Source: an uncultured Methanobrevibacter sp. (GTDB lineage Archaea; Methanobacteriota; Methanobacteria; Methanobacteriales; Methanobacteriaceae). From it: a stretch of 9,757 nucleotides of DNA. The DNA is taken from contig CACZNW010000040.1 of the NCBI GenBank assembly GCA_902782595.1, positions 1 through 9,757 on the forward strand. Reading direction: 5' to 3'. How positions within the stretch are numbered: position 1 is the first letter of the stretch; every line of letters begins with the position of its first letter. The notes beneath the pieces were generated by a model. The model was not told the DNA's origin. It was given only the letters and a program-made list of their open reading frames with translations, and searched no databases. Shown here piece by piece: positions 1 through 6,324 of the stretch. The translations under genes were made by a program, and so were the position numbers.

Positions 1-149
1 AAAAAGATTAATTCAAAATGAAAAATATGAAAAATTTCAATAAAAAACCCATTTCAACAAGAGGGAGCATTCAACTTGACAGTCCCGTATCTATATGCAA
101 AAAATCCATATATTTCAACTAATCCCTAAAATAATAATATTATCTACAT
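1..149. other. AT-rich left-edge intergenic stretch, no gene seen
   Basis: No convincing coding frame is visible on either strand. The sequence lies downstream of the HTH gene (minus strand). On that strand it contains T-rich runs and a small inverted repeat (TATATG at 92-97 with CATATA at 107-112), which could help end transcription but is weak. A motif around 72-86 (minus strand GGGACTGTCAAGTTG) faintly resembles insertion-sequence termini, but no second end or transposase is in view. Confidence 0.4.
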
Positions 150-353
150 CTAATCAACATCATCAAGTATAAAAACATCTTCAATAGCGTTTTTACCCAA
201 GATTTTAGTAATTTTATAGGCCAATATTAAGGAAGGATTGTAGCGAGCATTTTCTAAAGCGTTTATTGTTTGACGTGTGACACCAGCTAAATCGGCCAAC
301 TCCTGTTGAGTTATACCTTTATCCTGGCGGAATTTTCGTATTTTTGTTTCCAA
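150..353 (-). CDS. Small XRE/Cro-CI family helix-turn-helix transcriptional regulator
   Basis: This encodes a 67-residue DNA-binding protein that is almost entirely one XRE helix-turn-helix domain, of the stand-alone YgzD-like type. After a basic N-terminus (KIRKFRQDKG), residues 15-21 read TQQELAD and are followed by the recognition helix GVTRQTINALEN. Then come the family-typical ARYNPS (36-41) and a C-terminal helix ending in an acidic tail (DDVD). The frame is open further upstream to an ATG at 410, but those extra 19 residues (MFHIKIYYYC...) do not look like the family. I choose the TTG at 351-353 because a near-perfect ribosome site, AGGTGAT, lies at 357-363, seven bases from its G-rich part to the start. 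A TTTATATT box at 409-416 fits a promoter for this start. Such proteins usually act as dimeric repressors, often of their own operon. No partner gene is visible, so the target is unknown. The family call is firm; the biological role is not. Confidence 0.85.
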   Translation of the reverse strand: METKIRKFRQDKGITQQELADLAGVTRQTINALENARYNPSLILAYKITKILGKNAIEDVFILDDVD

Positions 354-356
354 ATT

Positions 357-363
357 ATCACCT
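357..363 (-). promoter_or_regulatory. Ribosome binding site deciding a TTG start for the HTH gene
   Basis: AGGTGAT on the minus strand is complementary to the 3' end of archaeal 16S rRNA. It is followed by AAT and then TTG. No comparable site precedes the upstream ATG at 410, so the site argues for the shorter 67-residue protein. Confidence 0.6.
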
Positions 364-408
364 ATTATAAATGATTTATAACAGTAATAATAAATCTTTA
401 TATGAAAC

Positions 409-424
409 AATATAAATGTTTGCT
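409..424 (-). promoter_or_regulatory. Putative archaeal promoter (TATA box plus BRE) of the HTH gene
   Basis: Read on the minus strand, TTTATATT (409-416) matches the archaeal TATA consensus and is preceded by the A-rich AGCAAACA (417-424), which suits a BRE. A start site about 25 bases downstream would fall near 385, giving a short leader that carries the AGGTGAT ribosome site before the TTG start. This is inferred from sequence only. Confidence 0.4.
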
Positions 425-458
425 AAAATTTAATTAACTGAACAACAAAAATAGTATT

Positions 459-482
459 GTTATATAATTTTATATTATAATG
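459..482 (+). promoter_or_regulatory. AT-rich TATA-like region, possible plus-strand promoter for the purB leader
   Basis: TTATATAA at 460-467 and TATATTATAA at 471-480 are the best TATA-like boxes upstream of the hairpins at 492-568. Initiation about 25 bases downstream would produce a leader of roughly 300 bases that includes every hairpin before purB. The region is so AT-rich that chance matches are likely. A promoter inside the inserted element (for example near 604-660) is an equally open possibility. Confidence 0.25.
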
Positions 483-491
483 AAAAAATAC

Positions 492-523
492 CCCGACCTG
501 TTTAAGGTTGGGATGAATTTCAC
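492..523 (+). repeat. GC-rich hairpin followed by GATGAATTTCAC, resembling an IS200/IS605 right end
   Basis: An eight-pair stem (492-499 with 505-512, one G-T pair, loop GTTTA) is followed by GATGAAT and TTCAC (519-523). A hairpin just inside a short TTCAC-like terminus is the usual look of IS200/IS605 right ends. No scaffold or transposase remnant precedes it, since 411-490 is plain AT-rich DNA. Read on the minus strand, the same hairpin is followed by TATTTTTT, so it could also act as a terminator in that direction. The structure is seen directly; its origin is inferred. Confidence 0.4.
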
Positions 524-774
524 AAAAAGTGCATTGGGAATACTTTCAGATGCTCTCTGATGTACTTTAAATAAAAAAACAAATAAATTAATAAATGACA
601 ATGACAAATATTAATCAAACTTTTTTCAACAATAAACAAGTCAAAAAAAGTTAAAATGATTGAATATTGTCTGAACCTTCGGAACGAGGGGGATAGCACG
701 GTAATCCTATACTCATAAGAGTATACAACCCGTGAAGTAATAATCTTCAACTTCTACAAAGTTGAGGTAGTTCA
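524..774 (+). mobile_element. Putative MITE-like remnant of an IS200/IS605 (TnpB-type) element
   Basis: The stretch begins directly after TTCAC (519-523), a plausible target/TAM motif. It opens with an imperfect hairpin: the outer stem is 526-533 with 561-568, the inner stem TCAGA/TCTGA is 546-550 with 556-560, and there is a 12-base bulge at 534-545. This arrangement resembles a left end. An AT-rich core without coding potential follows (about 570-655), then the structured right-end block at 669-774, ending in a nine-pair hairpin and TAGTTCA. No tnpA or tnpB is present. An open frame at 656-718 (containing NEGDS, stop TAA inside the hairpin loop) could be a leftover tnpB 3' tail, because in these elements the guide RNA overlaps the end of tnpB. 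Boundaries are uncertain by several bases. The element would have landed just upstream of the purB ribosome site. Confidence 0.45.
669..774 (+). ncRNA. omega-RNA-like structured RNA / IS605 right-end scaffold
   Basis: This block is far more GC-rich and structured than its surroundings. Three helices can be read directly. CACGG (697-701) pairs with CCGTG (730-734) and encloses a perfect seven-pair hairpin, TATACTC (708-714) with GAGTATA (719-725), loop ATAA. After GAAGTAATAAT comes a terminal hairpin of nine pairs (745-753 with 759-767, one T-G pair, loop CTACA). The end is TAGTTCA (768-774). The order CCTTCGGAACGAGG, GATAGCACGG, hairpin, CCCGTGAAG, terminal hairpin, then TAGTTCA resembles right ends of archaeal TnpB elements as I remember them. 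Such RNAs guide the TnpB nuclease with the bases just after the element. No tnpB is nearby, so the RNA would need a TnpB supplied from elsewhere, or be a relic, or serve only as a leader of the purB mRNA. The structure is seen; the identity is recognition without a search. Confidence 0.5.
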
Positions 775-777
775 AAA

Positions 778-785
778 GAGATGAT
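778..785 (+). promoter_or_regulatory. Ribosome binding site of purB, directly after the element end
   Basis: GAGATGAT matches the archaeal Shine-Dalgarno core GAGGTGAT with one mismatch and ends five bases before the ATG at 791. It begins only four bases after the TAGTTCA that appears to end the inserted element, so the insertion just spared the translation signal. Confidence 0.5.
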
Positions 786-790
786 AAAAA

Positions 791-2143
791 ATGGCTATAC
801 ACCCAATTGAATTCAGGTATGGTACTCCCGAAATGAAAAACATTTGGGAAGAAAAAAATAAATTACAGAGAATGTTAGACGTTGAAGCGGCACTGGCTCT
901 GGCTGAGGGAAAACTCGGAATTATCCCTCAGGAAGTTGCTGATGAAATTGCAGCAAAAGCAAATACAGATTACGTGAAACTGGAAAGAGTAAAAGAAATT
1001 GAAGCAGAAACAAACCACGATATAGCTGCATTATCAAAATCAATAACCGAAGTATGTGAAAACGGTGCAGGAGAATACGTCCACTTCGGAGCCACATCCA
1101 ACGACATCGTTGACAGTTCAAATTCCCTGCTCATACGTGACTCCATCGAAGTGCTTGAAGAAAAACTGGAAAGACTAACAAAAACAATGCTTGAATTGGC
1201 AAGTGAAAATAAAATGAAAGTATGTATCGGACGTACACACGGCCAGCACGCACTTCCAACCACCTATGGAATGAAATTCGGACTTTGGGCGGATGAACTT
1301 CACAGACAATACGTAAGACTGGAAAATGCAAAATCAAATGTCTGCGTTGGAATGATGGACGGAGCGGTTGGAACCACTGCAGCACTGGGCGAACAGGGAT
1401 GGGAAATTCACAAAACCGTTGCAGAAATTCTAGGCCTTCCTGCAGCTACAATAACAAATCAGGTCGTTCAAAGAGACAATCACGTCGAGTTCATAAGTGT
1501 TCTGGCAAATATCGCATCCACATTAGACAAAATCGCTCTTGAAATCAGAAGTCTTCAGAGAACAGAAATCATGGAAGTTGGAGAATATTTCGACCCTGAA
1601 AAACAGGTCGGAAGCAGCACAATGCCTCATAAGATGAATCCTATTACTGCCGAGAGAATCTGCGGAGTTGCAAGAATTGTTAAATCATACGTCAATGCAG
1701 CACTTGACAACAATCCCCTATGGCATGAAAGAGATTTGACCAATTCCTCCTGTGAAAGAATAATGTTTCCGGAAAGCTGTATTTTAACCGATTACATCCT
1801 TAACCTGACAATTAAGTTAATGAACAATCTGGTATTCTATGATGAAAACATCGAAAGAAACCTTAACTTTACCAACGGTCTTGTCATGGCTGAAAGACTG
1901 ATGGCAGAGCTGACCCGTGCCGGAATGGGAAAACAGACCGCCTACGGAATCGTCAGGAAAAATGCAATAAAAGCAAATAAGGAAAAATTACTCCTCGGTG
2001 AGTTAATCCTTGAGGATGAAGAGGTTCAAAAATACCTGACAAAAGAGGATGTTGACAAAATCATGGACCCTCACACATACACAGGTTCCATTCCAACAAT
2101 CATCGACGAACTGCTAGAACAGTCCAAAGAGTGGTTTAAATGA
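791..2143 (+). CDS. purB: Adenylosuccinate lyase
   Basis: This 450-residue enzyme of the fumarase/aspartase superfamily acts twice in cytosolic purine synthesis. It splits SAICAR to AICAR and adenylosuccinate to AMP, releasing fumarate each time. The N-terminus (IEFRYGTPEM, 6-15) is typical of the short PurB type. Conserved region 1 covers TNHDIAAL (74-81) and HFGATSNDI (98-106). Region 2 is GRTHGQHALPTT (147-158), with the catalytic histidine at 150 or 153. Region 3 is the mobile signature loop GSSTMPHKMNP (274-284) with the catalytic serine. The C-terminal part shows the expected PurB-type ending. Full length, no defect seen. The ATG at 791 has a near-consensus ribosome site, and no better start exists upstream. 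The stop overlaps the next gene by four bases (ATGA), so that gene is probably translationally coupled. The upstream leader is occupied by an IS200/IS605-like remnant, which may affect purB expression. Confidence 0.97.
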   Translation: MAIHPIEFRYGTPEMKNIWEEKNKLQRMLDVEAALALAEGKLGIIPQEVADEIAAKANTDYVKLERVKEIEAETNHDIAALSKSITEVCENGAGEYVHFGATSNDIVDSSNSLLIRDSIEVLEEKLERLTKTMLELASENKMKVCIGRTHGQHALPTTYGMKFGLWADELHRQYVRLENAKSNVCVGMMDGAVGTTAALGEQGWEIHKTVAEILGLPAATITNQVVQRDNHVEFISVLANIASTLDKIALEIRSLQRTEIMEVGEYFDPEKQVGSSTMPHKMNPITAERICGVARIVKSYVNAALDNNPLWHERDLTNSSCERIMFPESCILTDYILNLTIKLMNNLVFYDENIERNLNFTNGLVMAERLMAELTRAGMGKQTAYGIVRKNAIKANKEKLLLGELILEDEEVQKYLTKEDVDKIMDPHTYTGSIPTIIDELLEQSKEWFK

Positions 2144-3000
2144 GTGATTTTAAGGAACTCCGTTCAATAGAACTGACTTCATTTACTGCAATAACTGCCG
2201 GAATTTCAGTGTTATTTTCAATAATCGCTGCAGTTATTCTTTCCATTGGAATATCTCTGCTGGTTCCGAACGGATCAAGCATCATAATATACCTTATTCC
2301 AACAGTCATTGTAGGCTCTTTCATGTTTACAATCTATAGTTCATTCAGCGAAGGCCTGTTTTATAATTTGCTTGCCCGAAAATTAAAAACCGTGGCAGTT
2401 GAACTTAAGGACGGAAAGGAAATCGTTAAAATATCAACAACCGAAACTGCAATGATGGTTTCAATTATCCTGACAATACAGGTAATTCTAATCTATCTGG
2501 TATCAGTTTTAATATTGCCTTTGCTTTTAAGTACAGCAATGCAGACTCTGCTTTATTCCGGCCAGCAGGTGATAGCCTATGAGATTTATCAGCTGTTAGT
2601 CTTCATAAGCCAGCCTGTAACAATTGCAATATTCATATTCGGCACTTTCATTATATCCTTTGTTTTTATTTTAATAGGAACCTATATCTATAATATTCTG
2701 GCAAAAAGCGGCAGAGGAGTTGTTTTGAATTTAAGTAACGAAAATGGTCTGACTGCAATTGATTCAGTTGACAGTTTAAGACTTGCCATTGTATTTGCAA
2801 TTATCAGCGCTGTTTTAAATTTAGTTACCGGAATAATAATGATTATAAGCGGTGCACCATTAACCACCGGTGCCGGTAATTTTTTAGGAGGTTTTGTCGG
2901 AGGATTTATTTCAGCATACCTCATGGGATTATTCTACAATTTCCTGGCTCCCAAACTTGGAAAATTAAAATTGGAATTGATTGATTTTAAAATCAATTAA
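2140..3000 (+). CDS. Six-helix membrane protein with three internal repeats, function unknown
   Basis: I do not recognise a named family. The 286-residue protein is strongly hydrophobic and appears to have six transmembrane helices, roughly at 18-42, 46-67, 104-131, 157-181, 215-237 and 247-265, without a cleavable signal. A motif recurs three times after each helix pair: FYNLLARK (74-81), IYNILAKS (183-190) and FYNFLAPK (265-272). Each copy is followed by a basic/glycine stretch and a short alternating strand (VAVEL, VVLNL, LKLEL). Each unit also starts with a similar polar lead-in (ELTSFTAI, TTETAMMV, SVDSLRLA). The gene therefore looks like a triplication of a two-helix unit of about 80-100 residues. 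Short polar tails end each unit, presumably on the cytosolic face because of their lysines and arginines. It starts by ATGA overlap with purB and so is co-transcribed and probably coupled to it, but this does not reveal a role. A transporter or a scaffold are both only guesses. Confidence 0.8.
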   Translation: MSDFKELRSIELTSFTAITAGISVLFSIIAAVILSIGISLLVPNGSSIIIYLIPTVIVGSFMFTIYSSFSEGLFYNLLARKLKTVAVELKDGKEIVKISTTETAMMVSIILTIQVILIYLVSVLILPLLLSTAMQTLLYSGQQVIAYEIYQLLVFISQPVTIAIFIFGTFIISFVFILIGTYIYNILAKSGRGVVLNLSNENGLTAIDSVDSLRLAIVFAIISAVLNLVTGIIMIISGAPLTTGAGNFLGGFVGGFISAYLMGLFYNFLAPKLGKLKLELIDFKIN

Positions 3001-3020
3001 TTTTTATTTCTTTTTATTTC
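2980..3020. terminator. Palindrome and T-rich tract between convergent genes, candidate bidirectional terminator
   Basis: An 18-base perfect palindrome (2980-2997, centre TTTTAAAA) lies at the very end of the membrane-protein gene. It abuts TTAA (2997-3000), which holds both stop codons. On the plus strand a T-rich run follows (3001-3019), as in archaeal terminators, but it already lies within the end of copA. As RNA, the palindrome could fold into a seven-pair AT hairpin. Being so AT-rich, it is a weak structure, and the T-tract may do most of the work. Confidence 0.4.
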
Positions 3021-5483
3021 AGGCACATATCTTTTAAGCATTAACGAAAGAGATATTACAGTTACCGAACTCATTGCCATTGCAAGACCTGCAAGAGCCG
3101 GATGAAACGTTATTCCGAATGCAGGATACAGTACTCCCGCTGCAACCGGAATCAGTATTGAATTATATGCAAATGCCCAGAAAATGTTTTCCCTGATTCT
3201 TCGCATTACCTTTTTGGAAAACTGAACTGCTGCAACAACATTTTCCAAATCACCCTCCATCACAACAATGTCCCCACTTTCCATAGCTATATCAGTACCG
3301 TTACCCATTGCAACACCTATATCTGCCTGTGTAAGTGCCGGTGCATCGTTTATGCCGTCTCCAACAAAAAGAACTTTTCTAGTATTGTTTGCCTGAGCAT
3401 CCTTAACAATGGCCAGTTTGTTTTGGGGAAGAATTTCCGCTTCAACGTTGTCAATTCCAACCTCTCCTGCAACATTCACTGCGGTTGAGCGATTGTCACC
3501 GGTTAACATGTATGTTTCAACGCCCATCCTGTGGAATTCATCGATTGTTCTTCTGGAGGTGGGTTTGATTTTATCAGACAGTGACAGGATACCCTTAACA
3601 GATTTATCAACTGCGATAATAACAATTGTCTTGCTTAAAGCTTCAAGTTCATGACATTTATCAAGGATTTCTCCGGAAACTTCAACATTACATGCTTTCA
3701 TTAAGGCAAGGTTGCCTGCAAGAACCTCACTATCATTTACCGTGGCCTTAATTCCCTTGCCCGGAACGTTTTCAAATTCATCAGTGTTATTAAGTTTTAA
3801 ACCCATCTCCTTCGATTTATTGACAATGGCCTTTGCAATTGGGTGTGTTGAGTTCTGCTCTACAGTCGCAGCAATTTCAATCAGTTCATCCGGAGAAATG
3901 CAGGCGATGATATCATCGACTTCAGGCTTTCCTTCAGTTATTGTTCCGGTCTTGTCGAATGCCGCAATGTCAATTTGCCCCGCATTTTCCAGAGTATCTC
4001 CGTTTTTAATTAAAATTCCAAACTCAGCAGCTCTTCCGATTCCGACAGTAACCGCTGTTGGAGTTGCAAGGCCCAATGCACAAGGACATGCAACTACAAG
4101 AATAGAAATCAGACATGTTAAGGAGAACAGCAATGTTTCTCCAAGTACAAGGTACCATATTAAAAACACAGCGACTGCAATGGTCAATATAACCGGAATG
4201 AAATATGATACAATAGTATTTGCAAATTTTTGAACCGGAGGTCTTGAAGACTGTGCTTTTTCAACCATACGGATAATATTTGACAATACAGTTTCCTTTC
4301 CGATTTTTTTGGCTCTGACATATAAAATTCCATCCTGATTGACTGTTCCGGCGAATACTTCTTCACCGTCATTTTTGACTTTTGGAATCGGTTCGCCGTT
4401 GATCATGGACTCATCAACATATGATTCCCCGCCGACAACATCCCCGTCAACCGGAATCTTTTCACCGGGTTTTACCAAAAGCAGGTCACCTACACCGATA
4501 CTTGCGATTGAAACTTCCCTCTGTGATGTTATCTCATCATTTTCATCAACCTCAATTGCTGTTGCTGAGGTTGGCTGAAGACCAATCAGTTTCTTAATAG
4601 AGTCGGATGTTCTTTTTTTAGCTTTTGCTTCAAGATATCTTCCAATCATTAAAAATGAGGGAAGCATTACCGCTGAGTCGTAAAACATGAAAGTGTGGTC
4701 GAGGACAATTCCGAATGTTGCGAAAATACTTGAAACATATGCTACAAGGATACCCATTGAATACATTACATCCATGTTCAGATTCTTATGAATTAAACCG
4801 TTGATTCCGGCTTTTAGAATTGGCAAAGACACATACAAAAATGGGAAAATACTTATAATCAGTGACAATAGTCCCATTGATGATATGTGCAGTCCGGTTG
4901 CCTGATGAAGCGGATGAGCGATGCCACTCAAGGGGTCAAAACCGGCAAACATTAAAATCATCAAAACGGCCGAGAAAAATAATCCGACGATTATTCTGTT
5001 GCGTTTATCCATTAAATCATTTTGATAAATTGCATCTTCATCGATTTCACTTTGACCTTCAACTCCCAGAAGTTCAAATCCCAGTGATTTAATCACATCC
5101 TCCATTTCATCCAGGGTTACCTTTGATGAATCATACCTTATTCTTGCTGACTGTGAGGTTAAGTCTGCCTTAACATCAAAAATTCCGTCCAGTCTGATTA
5201 GAAAATTCTCCACGTTCATTGTACATGACGCACAGTGCATGCCCTGAATCCTTATGGTCATTTCATCCGAGTGGAGTTCAAAACCGAGATTTTTAACCAG
5301 TCGTTCAATTTCATCGTATGAAATCTTTTTGGTGTCGACGGTAATATGGAGTTTATTTGCCGCAAGGTCCGCATCAACATCTTCCACACCTTCAATTTTT
5401 CCAAAGGTTTTATTTACGCTTAAAACGCATGATGCACAATGCATTCCTTCTATTGACAAATCCATATGTTTATGCTTTACCAT
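2997..5483 (-). CDS. copA: Copper-exporting P1B-type ATPase with two heavy-metal-binding domains
   Basis: This is a P1B-1 type ATPase that uses ATP to move Cu+ (possibly also Ag+) out across the cytoplasmic membrane. Counting from the GTG at 5492 (subtract 3 for my start), two N-terminal HMA domains each carry MHCASC, with cysteines at 19/22 and 87/90. Two extra helices follow (about 166-185 and 205-225), then the usual pairs. The actuator loop holds INGEP (365-369). The metal-binding helix has CPC at 469-471. The phosphorylation site is DKTGT with Asp513. The nucleotide domain shows THP (549-551) and KG; the hinge has TGDN (664-667) and GDGINDAP (711-718). The later helices contain YN (776-777) and MSS (807-809), which match the Cu+ signature. 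I place the start at the ATG 5481-5483, because the upstream GTG sits inside the ribosome site GTGAT, giving 828 residues. It lies 43 bases downstream of the nitroreductase, in a spacer that is AT-rich enough to hold its own promoter. No copper regulator or chaperone is nearby. Its stop overlaps the convergent gene. Confidence 0.95.
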   Translation of the reverse strand: MVKHKHMDLSIEGMHCASCVLSVNKTFGKIEGVEDVDADLAANKLHITVDTKKISYDEIERLVKNLGFELHSDEMTIRIQGMHCASCTMNVENFLIRLDGIFDVKADLTSQSARIRYDSSKVTLDEMEDVIKSLGFELLGVEGQSEIDEDAIYQNDLMDKRNRIIVGLFFSAVLMILMFAGFDPLSGIAHPLHQATGLHISSMGLLSLIISIFPFLYVSLPILKAGINGLIHKNLNMDVMYSMGILVAYVSSIFATFGIVLDHTFMFYDSAVMLPSFLMIGRYLEAKAKKRTSDSIKKLIGLQPTSATAIEVDENDEITSQREVSIASIGVGDLLLVKPGEKIPVDGDVVGGESYVDESMINGEPIPKVKNDGEEVFAGTVNQDGILYVRAKKIGKETVLSNIIRMVEKAQSSRPPVQKFANTIVSYFIPVILTIAVAVFLIWYLVLGETLLFSLTCLISILVVACPCALGLATPTAVTVGIGRAAEFGILIKNGDTLENAGQIDIAAFDKTGTITEGKPEVDDIIACISPDELIEIAATVEQNSTHPIAKAIVNKSKEMGLKLNNTDEFENVPGKGIKATVNDSEVLAGNLALMKACNVEVSGEILDKCHELEALSKTIVIIAVDKSVKGILSLSDKIKPTSRRTIDEFHRMGVETYMLTGDNRSTAVNVAGEVGIDNVEAEILPQNKLAIVKDAQANNTRKVLFVGDGINDAPALTQADIGVAMGNGTDIAMESGDIVVMEGDLENVVAAVQFSKKVMRRIRENIFWAFAYNSILIPVAAGVLYPAFGITFHPALAGLAMAMSSVTVISLSLMLKRYVPEIKRNKN

Positions 5484-5487
5484 TGTT

Positions 5488-5492
5488 ATCAC
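5488..5492 (-). promoter_or_regulatory. Ribosome site overlapping a false GTG start of copA
   Basis: GTGAT on the minus strand, four bases (AACA) before the ATG at 5481-5483, is the archaeal Shine-Dalgarno core. The in-frame GTG that lengthens the reading frame by three codons is part of this site, so it is unlikely to be the start. Confidence 0.6.
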
Positions 5493-5526
5493 AGCCGTAT
5501 TAATGTATAATAATATTTAGGTTATA

Positions 5527-6324
5527 CTAAAAATAGTTTATTTTAATTTGCCTGTGAGGAACTGTTCTTCTAAATCTTACCTTGGGATATCCGATTACAA
5601 ATGCAGAGTACATGTGCTTGTTTTTGTCAATACCTGAAAAGAAATTCATTAGTCTTTCATGGTCGATTTCATCAGCCTTTAAAATGAAAAGTGAATAAAA
5701 TCCTCCGAGGCCTAATGAGTAGGCAAGCAGTTCCATTCGGGTATTTGCTATAACTGCACTTGTTTTATCAGCTGAAAAGGTTAAAATAAGCTGTTTTCCA
5801 CCCCATAGTAAAGGATGGAATTTTTTTGTAGAATCATCTCTTAAGTAATCTCCGAATTCCCTGATTCTGAAAAACTGATTTTCTTCGACTTTAATAATAT
5901 CATATACTAACTGCATGAATTCATCCAGTTTTTCATCCAGAACGACGAATTCCACATCCTGAGCATTCTGGGCGGAAGGTGAATAATATGCTCCCTCAAA
6001 CAATTTATCAAAAGTGGGTTTATCGATTTTTTTATTTTTAAACCACCGGACTGAACGTCTCTGTTTTAAAAATTGAAGCAGATCATCATAACTTACCGGA
6101 ATTTCACGAAAGTCATATTCCTCAATCCTGTCTTCATGACCTTCAAAGCTTTTAAGCGTTATGGCATTCGATTTGCAGACCGCCATACAGTGTCCACATT
6201 CAAAGCAATTGCTTCCGACCTCAACTGCAAAGTCATCGACGATTATATTGTCCCTGATACAGACCTGCATACATTGTTTGCATGAGGTGCACAATTCCGG
6301 ATTAATTCTTAACTTCCGCTCCAT
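5527..6324 (-). CDS. Ferredoxin-nitroreductase fusion protein (two 4Fe-4S clusters plus FMN domain)
   Basis: This 265-residue cytosolic redox protein has two parts. Residues 1-60 form a bacterial-type ferredoxin with two 4Fe-4S sites: C12, C15, C18, C22 (CTSCKQCMQVC) and C40, C43, C46, C50 (CFECGHCMAVC). Residues about 80-255 are a nitroreductase fold. RRSVRWF (89-95) is the usual phosphate-contacting FMN motif, SPSAQNAQ (115-122) the next flavin contact, and GLGGFY (205-210) the typical C-terminal element. Electrons would pass from a reduced donor through the clusters to FMN and then to an unknown substrate. Physiological substrates of this fused group in anaerobes are generally unknown, and nitro compounds need not be natural ones. 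The ATG at 6324 lies inside the end of the amidohydrolase gene (23-base overlap), with only a weak GCAGG before it, so translation probably depends on ribosomes finishing that gene. The stop is TAG. The family call is strong; the reaction is unknown. Confidence 0.9.
   Translation of the reverse strand: MERKLRINPELCTSCKQCMQVCIRDNIIVDDFAVEVGSNCFECGHCMAVCKSNAITLKSFEGHEDRIEEYDFREIPVSYDDLLQFLKQRRSVRWFKNKKIDKPTFDKLFEGAYYSPSAQNAQDVEFVVLDEKLDEFMQLVYDIIKVEENQFFRIREFGDYLRDDSTKKFHPLLWGGKQLILTFSADKTSAVIANTRMELLAYSLGLGGFYSLFILKADEIDHERLMNFFSGIDKNKHMYSAFVIGYPKVRFRRTVPHRQIKINYF

Noticed and set aside
72..95. Sequence resembling an insertion-sequence inverted repeat (GGGACTGTCAAGTTG on the minus strand)
   Set aside because: Only a single end is in view, with no transposase or target duplication visible. 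The similarity is by impression only.
520..750. 76-codon minus-strand open frame across the intergenic region
   Set aside because: It runs antisense through the hairpin-rich element, has biased composition, no ribosome site and no recognisable domain. The RNA structure explains the region better.
491..780. Riboswitch controlling purB
   Set aside because: The helices do not match a purine riboswitch three-way junction as I know it, and the block ends in a TAGTTCA terminus typical of IS605-type right ends. A mobile-element origin fits better.
1..800. CRISPR array
   Set aside because: The hairpins differ from each other and there are no regularly spaced identical repeats.
3712..4233. 173-codon plus-strand open frame inside copA
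   Set aside because: It is opposite to the conserved copA core motifs and shows no domain of its own. It is a shadow of the strongly coding minus strand.
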